NCBI GenBank assembly: GCA_963717195.1
Contig: CAVQVR010000021.1
Location: 992,001-1,056,000, forward strand
Source of the DNA: JACDAE01 sp963717195
GTDB lineage: Bacteria > Chloroflexota > Ktedonobacteria > Ktedonobacterales > Ktedonobacteraceae
Length of the DNA: 64,000 nucleotides
Reading direction: 5' to 3'
The translations under genes and the position numbers were made by a program. Numbering within the stretch: the first letter of the stretch is position 1; each line of letters begins with the position of its first letter. Positions 25,804 through 34,523 of the stretch are shown piece after piece. The notes under the pieces were generated by a model. It searched no databases, was not told the origin of the DNA, and saw nothing but the letters and a program-made list of their open reading frames with translations.

Positions 25804-26637
25804 ATGAGTGAAACGATTGGATTTATTGGACTCGGCAATCTGGGTCTGCCACTGGCGAGCAATCTACTCAATGCCGGGTATACTCTCCGGGTGTACAACC
25901 GCACGGCGAGCAAAGTGGAACCTCTGGTTGCTCAGGGCGCGCAACAGGTGAGCCGACCAGTTGACGCTGTGACGAGCGGAGGAATTGTTGTGACCATTTT
26001 GTGGGATGATGCGTCTGTGGAAAGCATCGTCACGAGTGATGGTTTTTTAGAGCAATTGGGACTAGGTGGTATCCATCTTGCGATGAGCACGATATCGCCT
26101 GAAATGGCAAAGAAGCTTGCGGCAATGCATGCACAACATGGCAGTGTCTATGTTGAAGCTCCCATCTTTGGAGGATCTGAGGCCGCTGTCGCCCAACAGC
26201 TCTGGATTCCTTTTGCAGGTCCACAAATAGCCAAAGAACGCGTCCAATCACTGCTCTCAGCGATGGGGGGACAGGGCATCGTTGATTTTGGCGAAGAGGT
26301 CGGCGCGGCAACGCTTGTCAAACTCGTGGGCAACTTCCTGATTGTTTCAGCAGGACAATCTCTGAGAGAAGCACTCTCGATGGCCGAGAACAATGGAGTC
26401 GATCCAAAAGCAGTACTCGATATGCTGACGACGGCACCCACGTTATTCCCCGCTCCCATCTATCAGAGACATGGCAAGAGGATTGTCGAGGACACCAAAG
26501 CTGCGCCTTTCAGGCAGAGTAAGATCCCGCTGAAGGATGTTGATCTCTTCAAAACGACTGCACAACAGGTGGAGTCATCCACACCCATTGCAAGTCTTTT
26601 GTCTGATCTCTTGAGAAGCGATGAAGCAAGAGTGTAG
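25804..26637 (+). CDS. NAD(P)-binding beta-hydroxyacid dehydrogenase family protein
   Basis: This protein of about 277 residues belongs to the 3-hydroxyisobutyrate / 6-phosphogluconate dehydrogenase-like family. The cofactor motif is IGFIGLGNLGLPLASNLLNA (residues 5-24), with VYNRTASK after strand 2. The substrate-binding loop is present as STISPEMAKKL and EAPIFGGSEAA (the family usually has DAPVSGG). The catalytic lysine is in LVKLVGNFLI near residue 172. Specificity is unknown; relatives include tartronate semialdehyde and succinic semialdehyde reductases. The ATG at 25804 follows a perfect CAGGAGG; an earlier frame start at 25771 lies inside the operator. Confidence 0.9.
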   Translation: MSETIGFIGLGNLGLPLASNLLNAGYTLRVYNRTASKVEPLVAQGAQQVSRPVDAVTSGGIVVTILWDDASVESIVTSDGFLEQLGLGGIHLAMSTISPEMAKKLAAMHAQHGSVYVEAPIFGGSEAAVAQQLWIPFAGPQIAKERVQSLLSAMGGQGIVDFGEEVGAATLVKLVGNFLIVSAGQSLREALSMAENNGVDPKAVLDMLTTAPTLFPAPIYQRHGKRIVEDTKAAPFRQSKIPLKDVDLFKTTAQQVESSTPIASLLSDLLRSDEARV

Positions 26638-26652
26638 GCTCTTACTTCAGCC

Positions 26653-26693
26653 AATTCCTCAATTCTCTCATATGTTGAGAGAATCGAGGAATT
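26653..26693 (+). terminator. 18-bp hairpin after the dehydrogenase gene
   Basis: AATTCCTCAATTCTCTCA (26653-26670) pairs with TGAGAGAATCGAGGAATT (26676-26693), with one G-U pair and a 5-base loop, 15 bases after the stop codon. No T-run follows, so it may stabilise the 3' end or act with other factors. Confidence 0.6.
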
Positions 26694-26866
26694 ACTTCTG
26701 GTTATCCATTTGTGCCGTAAAACCCCTTTCTGAAGTTAGCTAGAGTTCGACAGTAAAATTTGCACAAATGACATTGTTGATATGTCTTCAATGTTGAATG
26801 ATTGCACGCGAACTCGTCGAAGTCTGCTCATGTCAACTTGATCTTCCCCTGGAATGATGGAGACCC

Positions 26867-26929
26867 GGTCCGATTGATCGCGCCCGATCAATCGGACCCC
26901 TACGGTGGGCGTCGTAAACGCGGCCCCTA
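26867..26929. repeat. Hairpin and GTAGGGGC-family repeat at the rnj 3' end
   Basis: GGTCCGATTGATCG and CGATCAATCGGACC (26867-26898) form a perfect 14-bp stem with loop CGCC. It is followed by CCCTACGGTGGGCGTCGTAA and ACGCGGCCCCTACAC. On the minus strand the terminal GTAGGGGC supplies the TAG stop codon of rnj (26927-26929). The preceding 200 bases hold only the hairpin at 26653. Confidence 0.7.
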
Positions 26930-28603
26930 CACTTCCATTACGATTGGGATGATCATGGGGCGGCGGTGCGTTTTTTCGTAGAGGAATTCGCTGAGCGTGT
27001 ACTTGATCTTGTCTTTGACAAACGCCCAGTCTGAGGTGTGACCGTTGAGGCCGTGACCATTCAGGCTGGCAAACAATTCCAGGACGCGAATACGTGCACT
27101 ATCAAGCAGCTCCTCGGCATCACGCATATAGACAAAACCGCGCGAGACGATATCGGGTCCAGCGATTGGTTGACCGGTCTCTTTATCTACGGTCAGCACA
27201 GCCATCAGGATACCATCCTGCGAGAGAACTTTACGGTCGCGCAGGACGATCTGTCCCACGTCGCCAACGCTCAGGCCATCCACAAAAACGTTTCCACTAC
27301 TGAGATGACCGGCCAGCTTGATATCGTCGCCAGTCACTTCGATCACATCGCCATCTTCGGCGATCACGATGTTCTCATCAGGGATACCGAGAGAGTATCC
27401 CAGTTTGGCATGGAGAACCAGTTGACGATATTCACCATGGACCGGAACGAAAAACTTTGGCCGTATCAGGCTGAGCATAAGTTTCAGTTCTTCTTGTGCT
27501 CCGTGACCGGAGACATGAACGTTTGAGATGCCCTGGTAGAACACCTCAGCTCCCTGGCGGAACAGGTTATTGATTGTGCGATGGACCATTTTCTCGTTGC
27601 CCGGTACAGGAGTTGCCGAGAGAATCACTGTATCGCCGGGCTGGATATGAATCAAGCGATGATCCTGGTTAGCGATACGTGTTAAAGCCGAAGTTGGTTC
27701 GCCCTGGCTACCAGTACAGATGATCACAACCTGTTCAGGTCGAAATTTGTTGATATCCTCGGCGCGAATGAGCATTCCTTGTGGGATATTCAGGTAGCCG
27801 AGCTCCATAGCCATCTGCACATTGTTGACCATACTGCGCCCAACAAGAGCAATGAAGCGATCATAGCGCGAGGCGGTATCGGCAACCTGCTGTACGCGCG
27901 AGATCAGCGAAGCAAATGTGGCAAGCATAATGCGTCCGGGAGCGTTGGCAAAGATTTTATCCAACGAATCGTTGATAACACGCTCAGAGGGTGTATATCC
28001 AGGCGTTTCGACGCGTGTACTATCGCCCATCATCAGCAATACGCCTTCATTGCCCAAACTACCGAGCTTTCCAAAGTCAGCGGGTTTACCATCGACCGGT
28101 GTATAGTCGAACTTGTAGTCACCGGTATGGACAATAATACCAAGGGGTGTACGAATCACAAGCCCGACGGCATCAGGGATGCTATGGTTGACACGGAAGA
28201 ACTCGATAAGACTACTCCCCAGCTTCAACTGGTCGCCGGGAGTAATCATATTAACGGTCGCCTTGTCGAGTAATCTGTGTTCTTTGAGTTTGACATAAAT
28301 CAAGCCCTGCGTCAGGCGTGTTGCAAAAACTGGAGGAAAATCAAGCATTGGCAGGATATAGGGAAGGGCACCAACGTGATCTTCGTGACCGTGAGTAATG
28401 AGGATACCGCGTATACGGGACTTCTTATCGGCAAGGTAGCTCGTATCAGGAATAACCAGGTCAACTCCATACATCTCATCATCGGGGAACATTACTCCAA
28501 CATCGATAATGAGAATGTCGTCACCATACTCAACGACCATCATATTCTTTCCGACTTCTCCCAGGCCTCCCAAAGGAACAAGTCGAATTTTTTCTGTTGT
28601 CAA
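26927..28603 (-). CDS. rnj: Ribonuclease J
   Basis: This gene encodes RNase J, a metallo-beta-lactamase/beta-CASP ribonuclease that matures and degrades RNA as endonuclease and 5'-3' exonuclease. The 558 residues include the metal site LITHGHEDHVGALPYI near residues 70-85, VNHSIPDAVG, HTGDYKFD, the beta-CASP region with ATFASLISRVQQ, and NVHVSGHGAQEELKLML plus FVPVHGEYRQL, which carry the remaining conserved histidines. The C-terminal domain follows. The start is a TTG at 28603 about 11 bases after AGGAGG, a weak codon with a strong site, and the leader is highly structured. The gene is last in a cca-29503-rnj cluster, and its stop codon is contributed by a repeat. Confidence 0.95.
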   Translation of the reverse strand: MTTEKIRLVPLGGLGEVGKNMMVVEYGDDILIIDVGVMFPDDEMYGVDLVIPDTSYLADKKSRIRGILITHGHEDHVGALPYILPMLDFPPVFATRLTQGLIYVKLKEHRLLDKATVNMITPGDQLKLGSSLIEFFRVNHSIPDAVGLVIRTPLGIIVHTGDYKFDYTPVDGKPADFGKLGSLGNEGVLLMMGDSTRVETPGYTPSERVINDSLDKIFANAPGRIMLATFASLISRVQQVADTASRYDRFIALVGRSMVNNVQMAMELGYLNIPQGMLIRAEDINKFRPEQVVIICTGSQGEPTSALTRIANQDHRLIHIQPGDTVILSATPVPGNEKMVHRTINNLFRQGAEVFYQGISNVHVSGHGAQEELKLMLSLIRPKFFVPVHGEYRQLVLHAKLGYSLGIPDENIVIAEDGDVIEVTGDDIKLAGHLSSGNVFVDGLSVGDVGQIVLRDRKVLSQDGILMAVLTVDKETGQPIAGPDIVSRGFVYMRDAEELLDSARIRVLELFASLNGHGLNGHTSDWAFVKDKIKYTLSEFLYEKTHRRPMIIPIVMEV

Positions 28604-28760
28604 GGTATAAAAAACCTCCTAACTGCATTATACAATGCAGCCCATACACTAAAAATTTCTTTTTTGTTTTATCTATCGCCACTCCTATTGCTCTCGATAG
28701 GAGTAAAAGCCATGTTTTATCTATCACTACTCCTGTTTCTTGTGTCAGGAGTAAAAGCTG
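28604..28760 (-). promoter_or_regulatory. Structured rnj leader with tandem hairpins
   Basis: Two adjacent 48-base units (28665-28712 and 28713-28760) are similar and each forms a hairpin. In the first, ACTCCTAT pairs with ATAGGAGT; in the second, ACTCCTG pairs with CAGGAGT, so an A-T pair is replaced by G-C, a compensatory change. A third stem, CTGCATT with AATGCAG (28622-28640), lies directly before the AGGAGG ribosome site. Together they suggest a regulatory RNA leader, perhaps a target for RNase J itself. No U-run follows, so simple termination is unlikely. Confidence 0.6.
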
Positions 28761-28948
28761 AAATAAGTCAAACTAATCCATTTAATATTGTACCATAGAA
28801 GCTCTCAAAATACAAGCGTTGTTCCTTGCGTTTCCATTGCAGAGGTTACAGAAGCGTCGGACTCATCGATTGACGGTACTTTTATCAGCAGTCTTCCTAA
28901 GAATAGAACAAAAGAAGGTACGTCTTTATGCCCAAAGTGGGATGTGCG

Positions 28949-29016
28949 ACGGGCTTATAAATCGCGCCCCTACAACCATTGGCGGTATGGTGTAGGGGCG
29001 CGATTTATAAGCCCGT
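28949..29016. repeat. 26-bp perfect inverted repeat of the GTAGGGGC family
   Basis: Arms 28949-28974 and 28991-29016 are perfect complements, reading ACGGGCTTATAAATCGCGCC and onward to CTACA. The 16-base centre contains ACCATTGGCGGTATGGT. It lies 35 bases after the gene ending at 29051 and is the clearest full copy of the family. The rest of the gap to the rnj leader (28761-28948) shows no gene. Confidence 0.85.
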
Positions 29017-29050
29017 GTGTGAACGGTGTCAGAATATATTGTGTTCAAAA

Positions 29051-29503
29051 TTAAGCTATGACATGCATACTTCTCAGGATAACAAAGATTATGATAAGTA
29101 AGATGATAAGTGCAGCCACAGCAACAACAAAATAGAGGTTTTTGCGTCCGAGGGCTACTTTGCCTGTGGGTGTGGATCTGCGCAGGCGTTCGCGCTCCTC
29201 TTCCAGGCGTTGCTTGCGGCGTTCGATACGTTTCTTGCGCTTCTCCTGAGGTGTGTTGCGTTGATTCTCGCTATATGGGCCGGTACCCAGATGCTGCATG
29301 CGCCGCCGCATATCGCGATTATAGCTATCGGCCTCCTGCTGAGAGGAATTATTCGTAGCTGGAGGCGGCTTAGGCAACGTTGATTTCGCGCCAGGCACAG
29401 CGGTACCACCAACCTGAGATCGATTTCCCCTGGCTGTGCCCTTTTTTGACGTTGATTTTTGTTGAGCCGGTTTCGGCTGCTCGGGAGTATTCTCTTTCGC
29501 CAT
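29051..29503 (-). CDS. Charged protein with C-terminal membrane anchor
   Basis: This 150-residue protein begins at the ATG at 29503 (behind AAAAAGGATATC) with a polar Pro/Gln/Lys/Ser-rich part, then a highly charged helix (QEKRKKRIERRKQRLEEERE, near residues 90-110), then one hydrophobic helix, LYFVVAVAALIILLIIIFVI, near the C-terminus. It is probably tail-anchored with the charged part in the cytoplasm. No family is recognised. It lies 16 bases after cca and upstream of rnj, which hints at a membrane link for RNA processing, as inference. A longer frame to 29593 overlaps cca and is rejected. Confidence 0.7.
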   Translation of the reverse strand: MAKENTPEQPKPAQQKSTSKKGTARGNRSQVGGTAVPGAKSTLPKPPPATNNSSQQEADSYNRDMRRRMQHLGTGPYSENQRNTPQEKRKKRIERRKQRLEEERERLRRSTPTGKVALGRKNLYFVVAVAALIILLIIIFVILRSMHVIA

Positions 29504-29519
29504 TGTATGATATCCTTTT

Positions 29520-30887
29520 TTACATATCTTTGAGCATATCGCGTGCGATTTTCGCCGCTCCCTCTTTATCATCAGGAGCAAGTTCGCCATCAATTACCAG
29601 ACTAAGCAGGTGGTCTTTGATTGGACGAAGCCATGGACCAGGGCTACGCCCGAACAAGGCCATAAGTTCGTTGCCATCCAGAGGACTTTTCAGAGGCACG
29701 CGCTCGGCCTCTTCTTTCAAGAGTTGACAGCGTTCGGCGAGCTCCGAAACGCGTGCAGAGGCCCGTGTGACTTTGTCTACACGATAGCTGGTTATATCGG
29801 CTCGGGACAGATCCAGGAGATCTGGAAGACTCTCGCCTGCATCAATCATCAAACGGCGCACAGCTCCATCAGTCCATTCAGATGTGTAAGCATTAGCACG
29901 CATATGTAAGCGGACAATACGCGAGACGCCATCAATGAAATCGCGATCAAAGTGCAGCCGTTTAAGGATATCGCGTGCCATGTAAGCTCCGACATCCTCA
30001 TGGCCAAAGAAATGCACCTTGTTATCCTCGACGCTCTTGGTACGAGGCTTAGCGATATCATGTAGCAAGGCACTCCAGCGTGCAGGCAACCGCGGCGAGG
30101 AACGCTCAACGACACGCAGCACGTGAGCATAGACATCTTTAGAAGCTGGAGCACGAAGAGTGGGCTGCTGGCTCACGCCGCACAACTCCAATACTTCCGG
30201 TATGATTGAGAGCATCAGGCCCAACTCTACGAGCAGATCAAGACCCCTGGCTGGATGATTTGAGAGCAGCAACTTATTCATTTCGTCGCGGATACGCTCA
30301 CGGCTAATCTTTTGTAGTTTGGTTGCCTGCCGCTCAATAGAATGGCGTGTTTCAGTTTCAAGAGCGAAATCCAGCTGAGCAGCAAAGCGTACACCACGAA
30401 GCAGACGCAAGGGATCTTCATCGAAGCGTTTATCTGGCTCGTTGCCAACGGCACGCAAGATATGAGCTTCAAGATCCTGTTGTCCATTAAAAGGATCGAT
30501 AATATGACCATTGAGAAGATCGCGTGCCATAGCATTAATTGTAAAGTCGCGCCGGCGCAGATCTTCCATCAGGTCGGTACCAAAACAAACCTCAGGTTTA
30601 CGGGAATCAGGGTTATAGCGTTCGGTGCGGAAGGTTGTGATCTCTACAATATTTGACTCGTAGAGGAGGCGAACAGTACCAAAACGCTCACCGACAAGGA
30701 CGACGGCGTTGGGGCGCGTCGGGGTCACCAGGCGCTTGATCTCATCAGGATGGGCATCGGTCGCCAGATCTGCATCGGCGGACTGATCACGGTGCAACAA
30801 GACATCGCGCACCGTCCCTCCTACCATATAAAGTTGTTTTTGCTGTGCATGAAAATCTTGCGCCAGCCGTATGATAATATCTAACAT
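29520..30887 (-). CDS. cca: CCA tRNA nucleotidyltransferase / poly(A) polymerase family
   Basis: This class II nucleotidyltransferase adds or repairs the CCA end of tRNAs, or is a related polyadenylating enzyme. The head has YMVGGTVRDVLLHR and DADLATDAHPDEI (motif A with the catalytic aspartates), RFGTVRLLYESNIVEITTFR, LMEDLRRRDFTINAMA, and the base-selecting DEDPLRLLRGVRFAAQL. An HD domain follows (LLHDIAKPRTKSVEDNKVHF, GHEDVGAYMA), as in the proteins that combine both activities. Length is about 455 residues. Start codon is uncertain: ATG at 30887 is used; frame-compatible starts at 30920 and 30959 exist, none with a clear ribosome site. Confidence 0.92.
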   Translation of the reverse strand: MLDIIIRLAQDFHAQQKQLYMVGGTVRDVLLHRDQSADADLATDAHPDEIKRLVTPTRPNAVVLVGERFGTVRLLYESNIVEITTFRTERYNPDSRKPEVCFGTDLMEDLRRRDFTINAMARDLLNGHIIDPFNGQQDLEAHILRAVGNEPDKRFDEDPLRLLRGVRFAAQLDFALETETRHSIERQATKLQKISRERIRDEMNKLLLSNHPARGLDLLVELGLMLSIIPEVLELCGVSQQPTLRAPASKDVYAHVLRVVERSSPRLPARWSALLHDIAKPRTKSVEDNKVHFFGHEDVGAYMARDILKRLHFDRDFIDGVSRIVRLHMRANAYTSEWTDGAVRRLMIDAGESLPDLLDLSRADITSYRVDKVTRASARVSELAERCQLLKEEAERVPLKSPLDGNELMALFGRSPGPWLRPIKDHLLSLVIDGELAPDDKEGAAKIARDMLKDM

Positions 30888-31121
30888 GCTAAAATCTATG
30901 TATCCGCTTCGTTGTATCATGCATTCCAAATCAAGTTCCTGATCGATAGAATAGAGCAAGACCCGCTACCATTCGTTTATGTGGAATGCCCATCTTGCAA
31001 TGGGACTATTGTATCATGTTCTACCAGTTTCTATAAAGAGGGAGGGCAAGAAATAGGATAGGAAAGTAATGGACCAGGTTAAAGTGTGCTTTTCGCTTCC
31101 ACAGAACCGCTTAAGAAATTC

Positions 31122-32702
31122 TTATAGAGCACGAGGTAACGAGTCCAACCAGGCTCTCGCTCTGTTTGCACAAAAATGACTCCCAGTTTCACCAATTTGC
31201 AAAAAAGCTGAGAGAGCATTGACACCACGCGCCAACTCAGCCTGCATATTTTGCTCGCCTGCTACCTGTAAAGCAGCCAGAATATTCTCAAATTCCAGGT
31301 TTAATGCCTCATAATCATATTTATATCTTTCTATATATTTTTCCATATACTCAATAAAATAGAGAACAAAACGTTCATAAACTACGGGATCTGGCAGGTG
31401 AGCACGTGCATAGTCAGAGATGGTGCGATGTAAAGTATAGCGACCTGGTCCACTACTTTCTAGAATGCCAGCATCGCTCAGTACATCGAGGAAGGCGGCA
31501 GGTTGAGCTGCCACTACTTCGGCGGCTTCCTCAGAGAAGCTATTGGGTTTGGCCGGAAAGACGGCAAGTGCATGTAAGACCGCGCTTGCTTGTGTAGTCA
31601 GCTCCTGGTCGCTAACGGCGATTACTGATCTGAGAGAGAGTGAGGCCCCTAGCATCAAACTTGGGTGGCGCTCTACCAGTGCATAAGGTTCTTTCAATTC
31701 CAGGAGTTCATGCATATTTTGTAAGCGTTCAAGGGCCATCTTAATACGGCGTGGCTGTCGACTATGTCCCTGCACACATAAATGCTTGCCAATGAGTGTA
31801 AGAGCGAGTGGGAGGCCTCCCACTGAATGTACCAGTTGACGAATAGCAGGTGCTTCTTTAACGACTACATCTGGTGCCAGGCGAGCCAGGAGAGCGACGC
31901 TATCATCTTCGCTCAATTCATGAACAACAGTCGCTCCATTGCCAGCAAAATAGAGTGCAATCTGTGGAAGACGCGTTGTGACGAGATAAGCGCAATTGAA
32001 GCCACCAACCTTGCAGGTCAAAGCGTCTTCAATCGTCCAGGCATCGTCGATAACGATCAGGAAGCGACGGAAACCAATTGCAGAACGAATGGCTGCGCTC
32101 CAGGCTTCACAACTCGTATCGCTCAGTCCATGAGAGGGAATACATAATAATGTTCCCCAGCGTCTCAGCTGGTTCAATACATGAGGATGTGGTCCTAGAG
32201 AAGCCCAGAGCACGCCATCACAAAAGTGAGCCTGCACATCGGCATCATAAGATAACGCTGTAGCCAGCGCGGTCTTTCCCACGCCGGGCAAGCCGTTGAG
32301 AGCCGTTAGAGCTACATCTCCTCCGGATAGGAGGCGTTGTTTCAATTCGCACACCAGAGAATCGCGTCCAATCAGGCCACTGCTAAGCGTGGTAAGAAGA
32401 GGAGCTACAGGATCATAGACCTGGTGAGGGGCCTGTGGTGGAAAGGGCGAATGCCGTACAGGATGATCTCTAGCGGGACGTAGCTCTTCTTTATTACCGT
32501 TCTTACTCTGCACGAGACCCAACTCGGGCGCACTTTTTCCAAACAGCACGCACAGTTTCTCACGGAAATAAGGATAAGGGAATGATAGGCCACGTTCCCA
32601 GCGTCCAATTGTAGCTGGATCGGTGCCAATCTCGCTAGCAACTTTTGCTTGTGACCAACCACGTAACTCGCGTTCGCGTTTCAAGCGTTGATTTGCCTTC
32701 AT
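31122..32702 (-). CDS. HTH (XRE-type) NB-ARC STAND regulator, short C-terminus
   Basis: This protein of about 526 residues joins an N-terminal XRE-type helix-turn-helix (LKRERELRGWSQAKVASEIG, TDPATIGRWERGLSFPYPYF) to an NB-ARC NTPase. The NTPase has Walker A ALNGLPGVGKTALATALS near residue 155, Walker B RFLIVIDDAWTIEDALTC, sensor motif YLVTTRLPQIA, and the GLPLAL motif HSVGGLPLALTLIGKHL. STAND proteins normally end in sensor repeats such as TPR; here only a short helical stretch follows (AGEQNMQAELARGVNALSAF, ending WLDSLPRAL), so the sensor is nearly absent. It could be a truncated gene or a compact regulator. The ATG at 32702 follows AAGAGGGTT; an earlier start runs into the repeat upstream. 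Confidence 0.88.
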   Translation of the reverse strand: MKANQRLKRERELRGWSQAKVASEIGTDPATIGRWERGLSFPYPYFREKLCVLFGKSAPELGLVQSKNGNKEELRPARDHPVRHSPFPPQAPHQVYDPVAPLLTTLSSGLIGRDSLVCELKQRLLSGGDVALTALNGLPGVGKTALATALSYDADVQAHFCDGVLWASLGPHPHVLNQLRRWGTLLCIPSHGLSDTSCEAWSAAIRSAIGFRRFLIVIDDAWTIEDALTCKVGGFNCAYLVTTRLPQIALYFAGNGATVVHELSEDDSVALLARLAPDVVVKEAPAIRQLVHSVGGLPLALTLIGKHLCVQGHSRQPRRIKMALERLQNMHELLELKEPYALVERHPSLMLGASLSLRSVIAVSDQELTTQASAVLHALAVFPAKPNSFSEEAAEVVAAQPAAFLDVLSDAGILESSGPGRYTLHRTISDYARAHLPDPVVYERFVLYFIEYMEKYIERYKYDYEALNLEFENILAALQVAGEQNMQAELARGVNALSAFLQIGETGSHFCANRARAWLDSLPRAL

Positions 32703-32722
32703 AACCCTCTTACCAACTCGAT

Positions 32723-32822
32723 AGTGGGGCATCCCCTTGTGGGTGCCCGCAGGCAACTAAGTGCTCGTATTCCGATGAGTAGAGTCGCAGGCACGCGGGC
32801 ACCCACAAGGGGATGCCCCACT
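32723..32822. repeat. 28-bp perfect inverted repeat before the NB-ARC gene
   Basis: Arms 32723-32750 (AGTGGGGCATCCCCTTGTGG onward) and 32795-32822 are perfect complements, separated by 44 bases. It sits in the promoter region of the NB-ARC gene, right before its ribosome site, and could form a large hairpin in the leader RNA. It is unlike the GTAGGGGC family in sequence. Confidence 0.85.
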
Positions 32823-32994
32823 TGCCCGGCTGAGCGGTAGTAACTGATGTTAGTATACAATGTCACAAAGTTGTCGCCCAGTTGTTACTTACTTGTTATT
32901 GTAACAGAGTACCACTAGCCTGCATACTTCTATAGGGGGCGTTATAGTCAAATAGGTATATTCAACAAAATTGGATGAACAGGGAGAAACACAG

Positions 32995-33402
32995 ATGAGT
33001 AAGTTAGTGATGGTTATTGATGACTCTCCCACAGTGAGGAAAATTGTAGAAGTCAGTTTGCGGAGAGAAGGGTTAGAGGTCGTCAGTTTTCCGGATGGAA
33101 TAGAGGCGTTGCGTGCCTTTACCAATCGACAGTTGGAGCGTGTTCCTGACCTGGTCGTTCTAGATATTGATCTGCCGAAAATGAATGGTTACGAAATTGC
33201 ACGCTATCTCAGGTCGAAACCACAATGGAGTCGAACCGTGATCGTGATTCTCTCACGGCATGATGGTGTAATAGATCGCCTTAAGGCACGGTTGGCGGGA
33301 ACACAGGCATATCTTACCAAGCCATTTACAACCCAGATGATCGTTGATGTCGTTAACAACGGCCTCGGTTTACCCGCTGCTTCCTCCTCAGCAATGTTAT
33401 AA
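32995..33402 (+). CDS. CheY-like single-domain response regulator
   Basis: This 135-residue protein is a stand-alone receiver domain. It shows the acidic pair VMVIDDSPTVRK near residues 5-14, the phospho-acceptor Asp in DLVVLDIDLPKMNGYEIA near residue 58, Ser in VILSRHDG in place of the usual Thr/Ser, and Lys in AYLTKPFTTQMI near residue 110. There is no output domain, so it probably works by protein contact, as in PilG/PilH or CheY. No kinase gene is adjacent. The ATG at 32995 follows AGGGAGAAAC; an upstream in-frame ATG at 32971 has no such site. Confidence 0.92.
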   Translation: MSKLVMVIDDSPTVRKIVEVSLRREGLEVVSFPDGIEALRAFTNRQLERVPDLVVLDIDLPKMNGYEIARYLRSKPQWSRTVIVILSRHDGVIDRLKARLAGTQAYLTKPFTTQMIVDVVNNGLGLPAASSSAML

Positions 33403-33539
33403 GACATTCCTCCTATTTTCTGGTAATCACTTCCTCCATGTAGCAGTCGGTATTGTATCGAAGCATAGAGACGAGAACGATAGAAAACTCGGCGGGATAT
33501 GTTTCGGCGCGACCCTCACTGGAAAAGCGAGCTCGTCTT

Positions 33540-33565
33540 TGTCCAGTTTCAATTGAAACTGGACA
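33540..33565. promoter_or_regulatory. 26-bp perfect palindrome
   Basis: TGTCCAGTTTCAA and its exact complement form an uninterrupted palindrome. It lies about 140 bases after the response-regulator stop and 50 bases before the promoter at 33614, so it could be a terminator stem or an operator. It has no loop, which favours a DNA-binding site. Confidence 0.5.
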
Positions 33566-33613
33566 GAAAACAAGCCTGTTTCAAAAATCCATCTCCATTC
33601 GGGCTAATCTCTA

Positions 33614-33641
33614 TTGACTAACTTGTTTATTCTGGTATACT
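33614..33641 (+). promoter_or_regulatory. Promoter TTGACT-16-TATACT
   Basis: TTGACT (33614-33619), a 16-base spacer and TATACT (33636-33641) lie 43 bases before the ATG at 33685. It would drive the interrupted gene that follows. Confidence 0.6.
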
Positions 33642-33684
33642 TAATTAGAAAATATGTTCTAAAAATCTAGAATGGAGGAGACCG

Positions 33685-34365
33685 ATGGAAACAACTCAGG
33701 CCAGGAAGCGAGGGCGACCTGCGGAATACGACATTGAGGAAGACGAGGAATTTTACGTTACGCGTATGCCCAGCAGCACACGGCGTTACAGATCAGCGCC
33801 ACCTGTTCAACAGGAAACTAACAATGAACCAGATACACAGAATGGAGTATTGATTTAACGGCGGCGTTCAAGTTTAAGTCCGAAGCGTACCAGTGGTATT
33901 GCGTCAAGCGCGGTCACATCTTACGGAACAGAGGCGCAGAGGTCAACAAGGCGGTTTCCTCTTGCAGCTATCCTGATAGGAGTGATCCTCACGATCATTC
34001 TGTTTATAGGCCTCAGTGCCCTGGGATCCTGGTGGCAGACCTTTCAGAATGATATTCAGTATGGGCGTCCGCGTACGTCCCAGCTTGATGCCGTTGTAGG
34101 TCATGATGATAGTGCGACACATAAAACGCATTTTATCTTTCTCAATTTGAACCGGCACGTGGAAATAATTGAAATCCCTGGTGGTGATCCCACGCGTACA
34201 CGTATCTTTTTAGGCCCGGTTCTCTTTGGCGCTGGGCAGGATCTCACGCCTGTTACCGGGGAGATACGTGATGTCAATGGGGATGGTAAGCCTGATCTAA
34301 TTTTGCATATTCAGAATGAGCAGATTGTGTTTTTGAACAATGGAACGACGTTTATACCGCAATGA
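33685..34365 (+). pseudogene. Membrane protein with FG-GAP-like motif, interrupted by in-frame TAA
   Basis: The ATG at 33685 follows GGAGGAG and opens a 57-codon frame (METTQARKRGRPAEYDIEED and onward, ending QNGVLI) that stops at TAA 33856-33858. The very same frame then runs on without another stop as RRRSSLSPKRTSGIASSAVT, a membrane helix (FPLAAILIGVILTIILFIGL), and an external part with FLNLNRHVEIIEIPGG and the calcium-type DVNGDGKPDLIL motif of FG-GAP repeats, to 34365. There is no ATG, GTG or TTG between the stop and the helix (the GTG at 33982 lies within it). One gene with a nonsense codon is the best reading; the codon would be CAA (Gln) before a C-to-T change. Read-through is an alternative. 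Confidence 0.75.
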
Positions 34366-34523
34366 CGAATCCCCTTTTTCAGTCAGAGCTAAAAAGAGAA
34401 TTTGTACAGCATTTGCCACGGTCTCAAGAAAGGTGCTACAATGAACCTGTCTTATTGGATGAGACCTTTCAGGACACACCGTTCCACTGACAGGTAGATA
34501 GGCAATCAGCCAGGACCAGAAAC

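Noticed and set aside
28277..28798. 173-codon plus-strand frame with hydrophobic repeats at its end
   Set aside because: It lies mostly opposite rnj, and its apparent hydrophobic repeats are the tandem leader hairpins read as protein.
33685..33740. AT-hook DNA-binding motif (KRGRP) at the start of the interrupted gene
   Set aside because: It is a short motif that occurs by chance, and the protein has a membrane helix and external domain.
34366..34523. Riboswitch before purL
   Set aside because: CCTGTC and GACAGG can pair, but no conserved purine or ZTP-type riboswitch core was recognised.
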